A stretch of DNA of 64,000 nucleotides from Streptomyces flavofungini (GTDB lineage: Bacteria; Actinomycetota; Actinomycetes; Streptomycetales; Streptomycetaceae): contig NZ_CP128846.1 of assembly GCF_030388665.1 (NCBI RefSeq), positions 7,970,001 through 8,034,000 on the forward strand, written 5' to 3'. The notes under the pieces are model-generated. The model worked only from the letters and a program-made list of their open reading frames with translations, was not told the DNA's origin and did no database searches. The translations under genes and the position numbers were made by a program. Below are positions 43,380-50,316 of the stretch, piece by piece. Within the stretch, counting starts at the first letter, position 1. Every line of letters starts with the position of its first letter.

Positions 43380-44618
43380 ATGCCCGGAACAGCGAAATCC
43401 CCCGAGCTCCACGCCGTCGTCATAGGCGGTGGGATCGGTGGTCTCACCGCGGCCATCGGCCTGGGTGAGGCCGGTTGGCGGGTCACGGTCCTGGAGCGCG
43501 CCGAGTCCCTGGAGCCCGTCGGCTCCGGCATCGGGCTCGCGCCCAACGCCCAGCGCGCCCTGGACGTGCTCGGCCTCGGCGACCGGGTGCGCGAACTGGC
43601 CGCGTGGCAGGGGCCCGGCGGGGTGCGCGCGCAGGACGGGCGCTGGATCGTGCGGACCAGCGCGGCCGCGACGGCGCGGCAGTTCGGCGGCACGCTGGTG
43701 CTGCTGCACCGCGCCACGCTGGTCGACCTGCTCGCCGCCGAACTGCCCGCGGACAGCCTGCGCACCGGCGTCGAGGCCCGCGTCGCCGACCGCGGCGGCC
43801 CCGGCCGCTGGGCCGTCGTCACGACCCCCGACGGCGACATCGAGGCCGACCTCGTCGTCGGCGCCGACGGCATCAACTCCACCGCCAGGACCGCCCTGTT
43901 CTCCGGGCACCCCGCGCCCGCGTACACCGGCTTCACCGCCTGGCGGCTCGTCGTGCCCGCGCCCGAACGCCCCTTCGCACCGCACGAGACCTGGGGGCGC
44001 GGCGGCGTCTGGGGCACCCAGCCGCTCAAGGACGGCCGGGTGTACGCGTACGCCACCGCACTCCTCCCCGAGGGCGGGCGCGCCCCCGACAACGAGAAGG
44101 CCGAGCTGGAGCGGCGCTTCGCGCACTGGCACGACCCGATCCCCGAGATCATCGCCGCCGCCCGCCCCGAGGACGTCCTGCGCAACGACGTGCGCCACCT
44201 GATCGATCCGCTGCCCGCCCACCACCGCGGCCGGACCGTCCTCATCGGCGACGCCGCGCACGCCATGGCGCCCACCCTCGGCCAGGGCGGCAACCAGGCC
44301 ATCGAGGACGCCGTCGTGCTCGCCCATCACACGGCACCGGGCACCGACCTCTTCGCGGGCCTGGCCGCGTACAGCGCGGTACGCGTGCCGCGGACCACGG
44401 CGATCGTGCGCCAGGCCGCCCGCGCCGCCCGCCTCAACCACGTCACCAGCGGCCCTCTTCGGGCGGTGCGCGACACCCTGGTGCGCACGGCGTCCCGGCT
44501 CGGCCCGGACCTGCTCACGCGGAGCTTCGCCGCCATCGCCGACTGGCGGCCGCCGCAGCCCCCGTATGCTGCGGGAACAGGCTCGGGGGCGCAGGGGCGT
44601 GAACCGGCACGACGGTAG
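43380..44618 (+). CDS. FAD-dependent monooxygenase
   Basis: A 412-residue group A flavin hydroxylase. ATG 43380 follows AAGGAGA. FAD motif VVIGGGIGGLTAAI (~13-26), the DG motif VVGADGINSTAR (~159-170) and GDAAHAMAPTLGQGGNQAIE (~290-309). Such enzymes hydroxylate aromatic or polyketide substrates using NAD(P)H and O2. It is controlled by the divergent TetR. The Gfo/Idh gene begins 10 bp after its stop and is probably cotranscribed. Confidence 0.93.
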   Translation: MPGTAKSPELHAVVIGGGIGGLTAAIGLGEAGWRVTVLERAESLEPVGSGIGLAPNAQRALDVLGLGDRVRELAAWQGPGGVRAQDGRWIVRTSAAATARQFGGTLVLLHRATLVDLLAAELPADSLRTGVEARVADRGGPGRWAVVTTPDGDIEADLVVGADGINSTARTALFSGHPAPAYTGFTAWRLVVPAPERPFAPHETWGRGGVWGTQPLKDGRVYAYATALLPEGGRAPDNEKAELERRFAHWHDPIPEIIAAARPEDVLRNDVRHLIDPLPAHHRGRTVLIGDAAHAMAPTLGQGGNQAIEDAVVLAHHTAPGTDLFAGLAAYSAVRVPRTTAIVRQAARAARLNHVTSGPLRAVRDTLVRTASRLGPDLLTRSFAAIADWRPPQPPYAAGTGSGAQGREPARR

Positions 44619-44628
44619 GGAGACAGTG

Positions 44629-45534
44629 GTGAAGGTCGGCTGCATCGGACTCGGCGACATCGCGCAGAAGGCGTACCTCCCGGTGCTCGCCGCGCAGCCC
44701 GGTGTCGAGCTGCACCTCCAGACCCGTACGCCCACCACCCTGGAGCGTGTCGCCGCCGTCCACCACGTACCGGGGGAGCGCAGCCACACGGACCTGGACT
44801 CCCTGCTCGCCCAGGGCCTGGACGCGGCCTTCGTGCACGCGCCCACCGCCGTCCACCCCGAGATCGTCGGCCGGCTCCTGGAGGCCGGTGTGGCGACGTA
44901 CGTGGACAAGCCCATCGCGTACGAACTCGCCGACTCCGAGCGTCTCGTGGACCTGGCCGAGGAGCGCGGCGTGAGCCTCGCCGTCGGCTTCAACCGCCGC
45001 TACGCCCCCGGCTACGCCCAGTGCGTCGAGCACCCGCGCGAGCTCATCCTGATGCAGAAGAACCGCGTGGGCCTGCCGGAGGACCCGCGCACCCTGGTCC
45101 TCGACGACTTCATCCACGTCGTCGACACCCTGCGCTTCCTCGTGCCGGGCCAGATCGACGACGTGAGCGTGCGCGGCCGGGTCGAGAACGGTCTGCTCGA
45201 ACACGTCGTGCTGCAGCTCGGAGGCGCCGGGTTCACCGCGATCGGCGTGATGAACCGGCTGAGCGGGTCCGCCGAGGAGATCCTCGAGGTCTCGGGTCAG
45301 GACACCAAGCGGCAGGTCCTGAACCTCGCCGACGTCGTCGACCACAAGGGCCAGCCCACCGTGCGGCGGCGCGGCGACTGGGTGCCGGTGGCGCGCCAGC
45401 GCGGCATCGAGCAGGTCGTGCTCGCGTTCCTCGACTCCGTGCGCGCGGGCAAGGTGCTCAGCGCGCGGGACGCGCTGGCGAGCCATGAGCTGTGCGAGCG
45501 TGTGGTGCGGGCCGTTCAGGAGCGGGCCGCCTGA
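44629..45534 (+). CDS. Gfo/Idh/MocA family oxidoreductase
   Basis: A 301-residue NAD(P)-dependent dehydrogenase. GTG 44629 has AGGGAGA 7 bp upstream and gives VKVGCIGLGDIAQKAYLPVL; the Rossmann part (~1-120) includes YVDKPIAYEL (EKP-type motif as DKP). The C-terminal domain includes DDFIHVVDTLRFLV with the family His. Substrate (sugar or cyclitol) unknown. Its last 77 bp overlap the convergent lnt gene. Confidence 0.9.
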   Translation: MKVGCIGLGDIAQKAYLPVLAAQPGVELHLQTRTPTTLERVAAVHHVPGERSHTDLDSLLAQGLDAAFVHAPTAVHPEIVGRLLEAGVATYVDKPIAYELADSERLVDLAEERGVSLAVGFNRRYAPGYAQCVEHPRELILMQKNRVGLPEDPRTLVLDDFIHVVDTLRFLVPGQIDDVSVRGRVENGLLEHVVLQLGGAGFTAIGVMNRLSGSAEEILEVSGQDTKRQVLNLADVVDHKGQPTVRRRGDWVPVARQRGIEQVVLAFLDSVRAGKVLSARDALASHELCERVVRAVQERAA

Positions 45535-47119
45535 ACGCCCGCGCGCCCTCCGCCGCGCACAGCAGGGCGAGCACGACGAGGGCCGCGTGCACCGGCCAGT
45601 CGCCGAACCGCACGTACGGGGTGGTGCCGGTGGCCAGCGGCACGTCGTACTGCGCGGTGCTCGACGCCGACGTGCCGAGCGGCGCGCCGACGCGTTCGCC
45701 GCTCGGGCCGTAGACGGCCGAGACGCCGGTGAGGGTGGCGTGCACCATGGGGCGGCCGGTCTCGGCGGCCCGCACCGCCGCGAGGGAGGCGTGCTGCTCG
45801 GGCGCCCAGCTGTGCTGGAACGTCGACGTGGCGGACTGGGCGAGCAGCAGCTGCGCGCCCTCGCGGGTGAGGTGGCGGCTCATGTCGGGGAACGCGGACT
45901 CGAAGCACACCAGCGGTCCGACCCGCAGGGCTTGCCCTTGTCTTTGTCCTGGTCCTTGCCCTTGCCCTTGCCCGATGGTCATGACGACGGGCCGGTCACC
46001 GCGCCTGCGGTCCTCGCCCGCGGCCTTGCCGACGGAGGTCGCCCAGCCGAGCAGGGAACGGGCGGGCACGTACTCGCCGAAGGGGACCAGGCGCATCTTG
46101 TCGTAGCGATCACCCGTCGGTCCCTGGGGGCCGACGAGCACCGAGCTCTTGAAGATGCCCGGCTGGTCCGAGCGGCGCGCGTCGACGTTGACCAGGATGT
46201 CGGCGCCGACCTGCCGGGACAGCGCGGTGATCCGTCCGGCGAGATCGGGCCGCTCGGTCAGGTCGTGGCCCACGCTGCTCTCGCCCCACACCACGAGGTC
46301 CAGATCGCGGCCCGCGAGGGAGCGGGTCAGGGCCTCCTCGCGGGCGAACCGCTGGTCGGCGCTGTCGATGCCGTTCATGACGCCGGGCTGGACGACGGCG
46401 ACGCGGACGTCGCCCGCGGGCTCGGGGCGCGGGGACCAGGTCCAGGCCGCCGTGGTGGCCGCGCCGACGGCGACGAGACCGGCGACGGCGGGGACACGGG
46501 CGCCGCGGTGCGCGACGAGCACGGCGACGCCGGTGTTCACGGCCACGACCAGGGCGCTGACCAGCCAGACCCCGCCGACCGACGCGAGGCGCAGGGCGGG
46601 CTCGACCTGCCACTGGCTGGAGCCGAGCAGCCCCCAGGGCCCGCCGAGCCCCTCCCAGGACCGCACCAGCTCCACCATCAGCCAGCCGGAGGGAAGGACG
46701 AGCAGCGCGGTGGCGGCGCGCCCGGAGGAGGGCGTGCCGCCGAGGAGATGCCGCACGAGCCAGCCCCACGGTGCCCAGAGCAGACCGAGCAGCGCGGCGA
46801 TGACGAGTGTGAACACATGCAGGCTCGGCAGCAGCCAGTGGTGCACGGCGACCATGAAGCCGAGCCCGCCGAGCCATCCGTCCAGGGCCGCGCGCCGACC
46901 GGTCGGGGCCGAGCGGGCGAGCAGGAGCCACGGCACGAGCGCGACGTACGCGAACCACCACCAGGACGGCGCGGGGAACGCCAGGGCGGGCAGGGCGCCG
47001 CACAGGGCCGCGAGGATCCCGCGCCGCCACGGCGAGGCGAGGCCGACGCGCCGCCACGCCTTCGCGTCCGCCCATCGCGGCACCCAGCGGTGCCGCCGCT
47101 TGCTGCCGAGTGCGTCCAT
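45458..47119 (-). CDS. lnt: Apolipoprotein N-acyltransferase
   Basis: A 553-residue membrane enzyme that N-acylates lipoproteins. Eight hydrophobic segments (~35-230) precede a nitrilase-like domain (~240-500). Catalytic candidates: Glu in VVWGESSVG (~281), Lys in YDKMRLVPFGEYVPAR (~340) and Cys in LVCFESAFPD (~404). A Gly-Gln repeat (GQGQGQGPGQRQGQ, ~384-397) interrupts the region before the Cys, encoded by a CTTGCC-type microrepeat. The gene's 3' end overlaps the convergent oxidoreductase gene by 77 bp. Confidence 0.92.
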   Translation of the reverse strand: MDALGSKRRHRWVPRWADAKAWRRVGLASPWRRGILAALCGALPALAFPAPSWWWFAYVALVPWLLLARSAPTGRRAALDGWLGGLGFMVAVHHWLLPSLHVFTLVIAALLGLLWAPWGWLVRHLLGGTPSSGRAATALLVLPSGWLMVELVRSWEGLGGPWGLLGSSQWQVEPALRLASVGGVWLVSALVVAVNTGVAVLVAHRGARVPAVAGLVAVGAATTAAWTWSPRPEPAGDVRVAVVQPGVMNGIDSADQRFAREEALTRSLAGRDLDLVVWGESSVGHDLTERPDLAGRITALSRQVGADILVNVDARRSDQPGIFKSSVLVGPQGPTGDRYDKMRLVPFGEYVPARSLLGWATSVGKAAGEDRRRGDRPVVMTIGQGQGQGPGQRQGQALRVGPLVCFESAFPDMSRHLTREGAQLLLAQSATSTFQHSWAPEQHASLAAVRAAETGRPMVHATLTGVSAVYGPSGERVGAPLGTSASSTAQYDVPLATGTTPYVRFGDWPVHAALVVLALLCAAEGARAFRRPAPERPAPHARTAHGSPARPAR

Positions 47120-47223
47120 GCAGCGCGCCTTTCTGCCCTGATCCGTCCGACGCGGCCGGTGCCCCCCGCCGTCGTAGGTTCAGTGTGCGCGCCCCCGACG
47201 ATCTAGGACAGGGGGCGCCTGCT

Positions 47224-47706
47224 TCAGGTAACCGGGTCGGAGCAGTTCTGTCTGCGCCACTTCTCCTGGACGACCACCTGACGCAGCCGCCAGCCGTTGT
47301 GGGTGCGGACGGCGGTGAAGGCGTAGCGCCCGCCGCACTCGAAGTCGGGGGCGGCACTGTCGGGGCTCTCCGCCTTGTCCGCGAACCGCATGGGGTTGGC
47401 GTAGTCGGCCTGTATCCGGGCGGTGTCGCCGACGTCCTGGTCGCGGACGTCGAATTGGATCCTGCGGTTGACGATGAGGTGCTGGCGTACCGCGAAGATC
47501 CGCAGGGACTCCGTGAGCCAGTCGGCGACCTCGGAGGCTGGTCCTTCGATGCCGCCCGCCGAGCGGTAGTCGGCGCGTCCGTCGGGTGCGAAGAGACGAC
47601 GGTAGGCGTCCCAGTCGCCGTCGTCGACGGTGATGGCGTAGTCGGTGATGAGGGTGTCGATGGCCAACCGGTCAAGGACTGCGGCGAGTTCCACGCGCTG
47701 CGTCAT
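47224..47706 (-). CDS. Nuclear transport factor 2-like (SnoaL/scytalone-dehydratase type) protein
   Basis: A 160-residue cone-fold protein from ATG 47706 (MTQRVELAAVLDRLAID); ATG 47724 is possible. Residues DTLITDYAITVDDGDWDAYRRLF and GGRYAFTAVRTHNGWRL are typical. Members are small dehydratases, isomerases or ligand-binding proteins; function not predictable. Confidence 0.85.
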   Translation of the reverse strand: MTQRVELAAVLDRLAIDTLITDYAITVDDGDWDAYRRLFAPDGRADYRSAGGIEGPASEVADWLTESLRIFAVRQHLIVNRRIQFDVRDQDVGDTARIQADYANPMRFADKAESPDSAAPDFECGGRYAFTAVRTHNGWRLRQVVVQEKWRRQNCSDPVT

Positions 47707-47816
47707 CTGATCAGTCTTGGGCACCGGGGGTGCGGAGCCAAGAGGCCGGGCGCGAGTCGTTGTACCGCGCTGGGCCGGGATGGCTCGATGTGTCCGTCCG
47801 GGCCGGTGGGGAGAGT

Positions 47817-47847
47817 GCGCGCGAGCGGGTCGGGATCGCTCGCGCGC
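47817..47847 (-). terminator. Hairpin with perfect 11-bp stem
   Basis: GCGCGCGAGCG (47817-47827) and CGCTCGCGCGC (47837-47847) with a 9-nt loop, 102 bp after the small 47949-48128 gene. It probably ends that transcript. Confidence 0.75.
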
Positions 47848-47948
47848 GGTGAGGAACTCATCGGTGGAGGACGGGCCTCCGGTGCGGTGACGCCGAAGGA
47901 CGGCTCACGCGCGGAAGATGCGTGCGTACTGCCCCCGTTGCGTGCCGC

Positions 47949-48128
47949 TTACGCGGCCTGCACGATCTCTGCGCGTACCGCCTCGGCCCACTCGGTCACC
48001 AACTGCTCGTACTCCCGCCGCTGTTCGACGGAGAGGCGGCCGCCCGCACGCAGCCACAGGCCGCGTATCCGCTCGTTCAACTCGGCCGACGACCGCACGG
48101 AACCATGGGGTTGAGGGGTGAGGGGCAT
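47949..48128 (-). CDS. Small conserved hypothetical protein
   Basis: A 59-residue helical protein (MPLTPQPHGSVRSSAELNER, then LSVEQRREYEQLVTEWAEAV). ATG 48128 is preceded at 7 bp by TAGGCT, fitting a leaderless mRNA. The charged amphipathic helix and ordinary codon use support a real gene; function unknown. Confidence 0.68.
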   Translation of the reverse strand: MPLTPQPHGSVRSSAELNERIRGLWLRAGGRLSVEQRREYEQLVTEWAEAVRAEIVQAA

Positions 48129-48135
48129 GACGTCA

Positions 48136-48141
48136 AGCCTA
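48136..48141 (-). promoter_or_regulatory. -10 element (TAGGCT) of the small 47949-48128 gene
   Basis: On the minus strand TAGGCT is followed by 7 bp and the ATG, with TTCCGA 17 bp upstream as a poor -35. Fits a leaderless start. Confidence 0.5.
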
Positions 48142-48655
48142 GGGGATAGCCCTGGCAATCGGAACTGTCAGCTACCGCACACCTGCGGCATGTGATCGCG
48201 CCGGGGCGCCGCAAGGCGCGCGCGTCCGGCGCGAGTTGGAGCAGGTGCGCTGGTCAGCGGGGCGGAGCGAGGCTCTTGAGGGTGGTTGGGGCGCGGTAGG
48301 ACGGCCTCGCGCAGTGATGGACGGCACGATTCCGTACGTCACTTGGCGCGGCGGGTGCCCGCGTTCGGTGATGCCGCCGTCGGACAGCGGCATCACCGGC
48401 ACTGGACCGGGGCCCGGCGTGCGTCGGGCCGCGCGGGGCCGGATGCGATGCGCCGTGAGGACTCCGGCGGCCGCGAGGGCGGCTGAGAGGGCGGCTGAGA
48501 GGGCGGCGGTGAGGGCGACGGGGGTGGACCACCAGGGGGTCGTCCCGGCGGCCGGGGCCGTGGCGGCGCAGCTGCGGCACCGCGAGCGCCGCCGCGGCCA
48601 CGCCCGGCGGCAGCACCAGGACGCCCCGTGCCCCGGTCGGCCGACCGGCTGAGTC
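48142..48655 (-). pseudogene. Possible remnant of a membrane transporter next to a LysR gene
   Basis: A 514-bp stretch without an intact gene. On the minus strand, pieces in two frames look transporter-like: VLPPGVAAAALAVPQLRRHG, then after a shift a hydrophobic segment PVALTAALSAALSAALAAAG. A short GGCGGCTGAGA repeat (48479-48511) underlies part of it. LysR genes are often paired with such permeases. Evidence is weak; plain non-coding sequence is possible. Confidence 0.25.
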
Positions 48656-49588
48656 TCAGGCCCGCAGCGCCCGCAGCGCCCGGAGCAGATGGCGCAGCGG
48701 TGGGCCGGGCGGGCCCGGCAACACGGCAAGGGACGTGGTGAGTTCGGGCGTGGCAAGGCGTCGTACGGCCACGTGGGGCACCGGCGGCAGCCCCGTCACT
48801 TCGTAGAAGACCGTCCAGGACGGGGAGCCGGCGCGCTGCTCGGCCAGGTCGGTCAGCGTCTCCTGGAGAGTGGTGAACGGCGGCCCGAGCGGCGGCTGCG
48901 CCCCGGCGGCCCGCAGCGCGCCGGTCACCAGGTCGTGGAAGGGCGGGTTGTGCTCACGCGGGGCCAGGCGCAGCGGGAGGTCCGCGAGCCGGTCGAGGCG
49001 CAGGGGCGGGGCGCACGCCGGGCTCGGGGCGGGCGCGGACCGCGGTCCGCCGTCGGGCGGGGCCACCGCCGGGTGGTCCTCGGGCAGCGCCACGTACAGC
49101 GGATCCCGCCACACCGGCAGCAGTTCGAGCCCAGGAGCCGTCGCCGCCGCCCGCACCAGCGCGGCGTCCAACTCGCCCGAACGCACCGCCGCGAGCCGCT
49201 CGGTGAGGGGCAGCCGGCGCAGCCGCACGTGGAGCCCGGGGGCCGTGCGCCGCAGCTCGTCGAGGAGGCGGTACGTCCGGTCGCCCGGCCCCTGGACGGT
49301 GCCGAGGCGGAGCAGGCCCTCGTCGCCGGCCACGAGGTCGGCCGCGACCCGCCGGGTGCGCCGGGCCGCCGCGAGCACGGCGTGGGCCTCGGGAAGCAGC
49401 CGCTCGCCCGCGGCGGAGAGACGGACGGACCGCGTGGACCGGTCGAACAGCGCGACGCCGAGCTCCCGTTCGAGGCGGCGGACCTGCTGGCTGACCGCCG
49501 ACTGCACGATGCCGAGCCGCTCGGCGGCCCGGCTGAAGCCGCCCGCGTCGGCCACGGCGGCGAAGTACTGGAGCTGGCGCAGTTCCAC
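48656..49588 (-). CDS. LysR family transcriptional regulator
   Basis: A 310-residue LTTR. GTG 49588 has AGGAGG 5 bp upstream and starts VELRQLQYFAAVADAGGF; longer in-frame starts are not needed. HTH ~1-60 (FSRAAERLGIVQSAVSQQVRRL); effector domain ~90-300. It is divergent from the cupin gene (161 bp between) and may control it. Confidence 0.92.
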   Translation of the reverse strand: MELRQLQYFAAVADAGGFSRAAERLGIVQSAVSQQVRRLERELGVALFDRSTRSVRLSAAGERLLPEAHAVLAAARRTRRVAADLVAGDEGLLRLGTVQGPGDRTYRLLDELRRTAPGLHVRLRRLPLTERLAAVRSGELDAALVRAAATAPGLELLPVWRDPLYVALPEDHPAVAPPDGGPRSAPAPSPACAPPLRLDRLADLPLRLAPREHNPPFHDLVTGALRAAGAQPPLGPPFTTLQETLTDLAEQRAGSPSWTVFYEVTGLPPVPHVAVRRLATPELTTSLAVLPGPPGPPLRHLLRALRALRA

Positions 49589-49749
49589 GCGTTCCTCCTG
49601 CGGCGCCGATTCATCACGATCGGTGATTTCTGCAGGGAACAACTGCTTCTGGTTCGCGGCTTCTTCCCCGGATCGAATGGGGGCCACGGAACGTCGCACC
49701 GCGCGACGAGAGCCCTGGCGGACCAGAGAGCACAGGAAGAGCACGGACC

Positions 49750-50316
49750 ATGACGCATCGAGCGACCCCACAGACCCCCGAAGCCGTTCGAGCCCCGGCC
49801 ATGCCCGGCGCCCTCGTGGTGCGCGCCGGGTGCGCCGAACACGTACCCCTTCCGCACGGCGGCGGCTTCGACCTGCTGGCCGACGCCGCGCACACCGGCG
49901 GCGCCCTGGGCGCCAACCTGCTGACCCTCGGCGCGGGCGCGGACGGCGCGAGGCCGCACGTCCACACGCGGTCGACGGAGCTGTTCCACGTGCTCGACGG
50001 AGCCGTGGAGTTCTCCCTGGACGGCGGGATGACGACGGTGACCCGCGGGGGTCTCGTCGTCATCCCGCCCGGGACGCCGCACGCGTTCGGCGCGGCGGCC
50101 GGAGCGACCGCCGAACTGCTGGCGGTCCTGACACCGGGCGTCGACCGGTTCGGCTACTTCCGCGCCCTGGGCCGCGTACAGCACGGCCTGGACACGTTCG
50201 ACAGCCTCCTGCCCGAACAGGACCGGTACGACGTGCACTTCCTCGGCGGCGCGGACGCCGCCGCCTGGGACGCGGCGCGCGGCCGGACTACGCCGGGTCG
50301 CGCACCGTCCCGGTGA
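49750..50316 (+). CDS. Cupin domain protein
   Basis: A 188-residue cupin from ATG 49750. The barrel (~50-130) contains both metal-binding motifs: RPHVHTRSTELFHVLDGAVEF (His, His, Glu) and PPGTPHAFG (His). It may be a dioxygenase or a ligand-binding protein. The ribosome site is weak, and Met18 is an alternative start. Its 3' end overlaps the convergent hydrolase gene by 29 bp. Confidence 0.87.
   Translation: MTHRATPQTPEAVRAPAMPGALVVRAGCAEHVPLPHGGGFDLLADAAHTGGALGANLLTLGAGADGARPHVHTRSTELFHVLDGAVEFSLDGGMTTVTRGGLVVIPPGTPHAFGAAAGATAELLAVLTPGVDRFGYFRALGRVQHGLDTFDSLLPEQDRYDVHFLGGADAAAWDAARGRTTPGRAPSR

Noticed and set aside
48236..48652. Plus-strand 138-codon frame
   Set aside because: Ala/Arg repeats from a microrepeat, no ribosome site, overlaps the doubtful transporter remnant.
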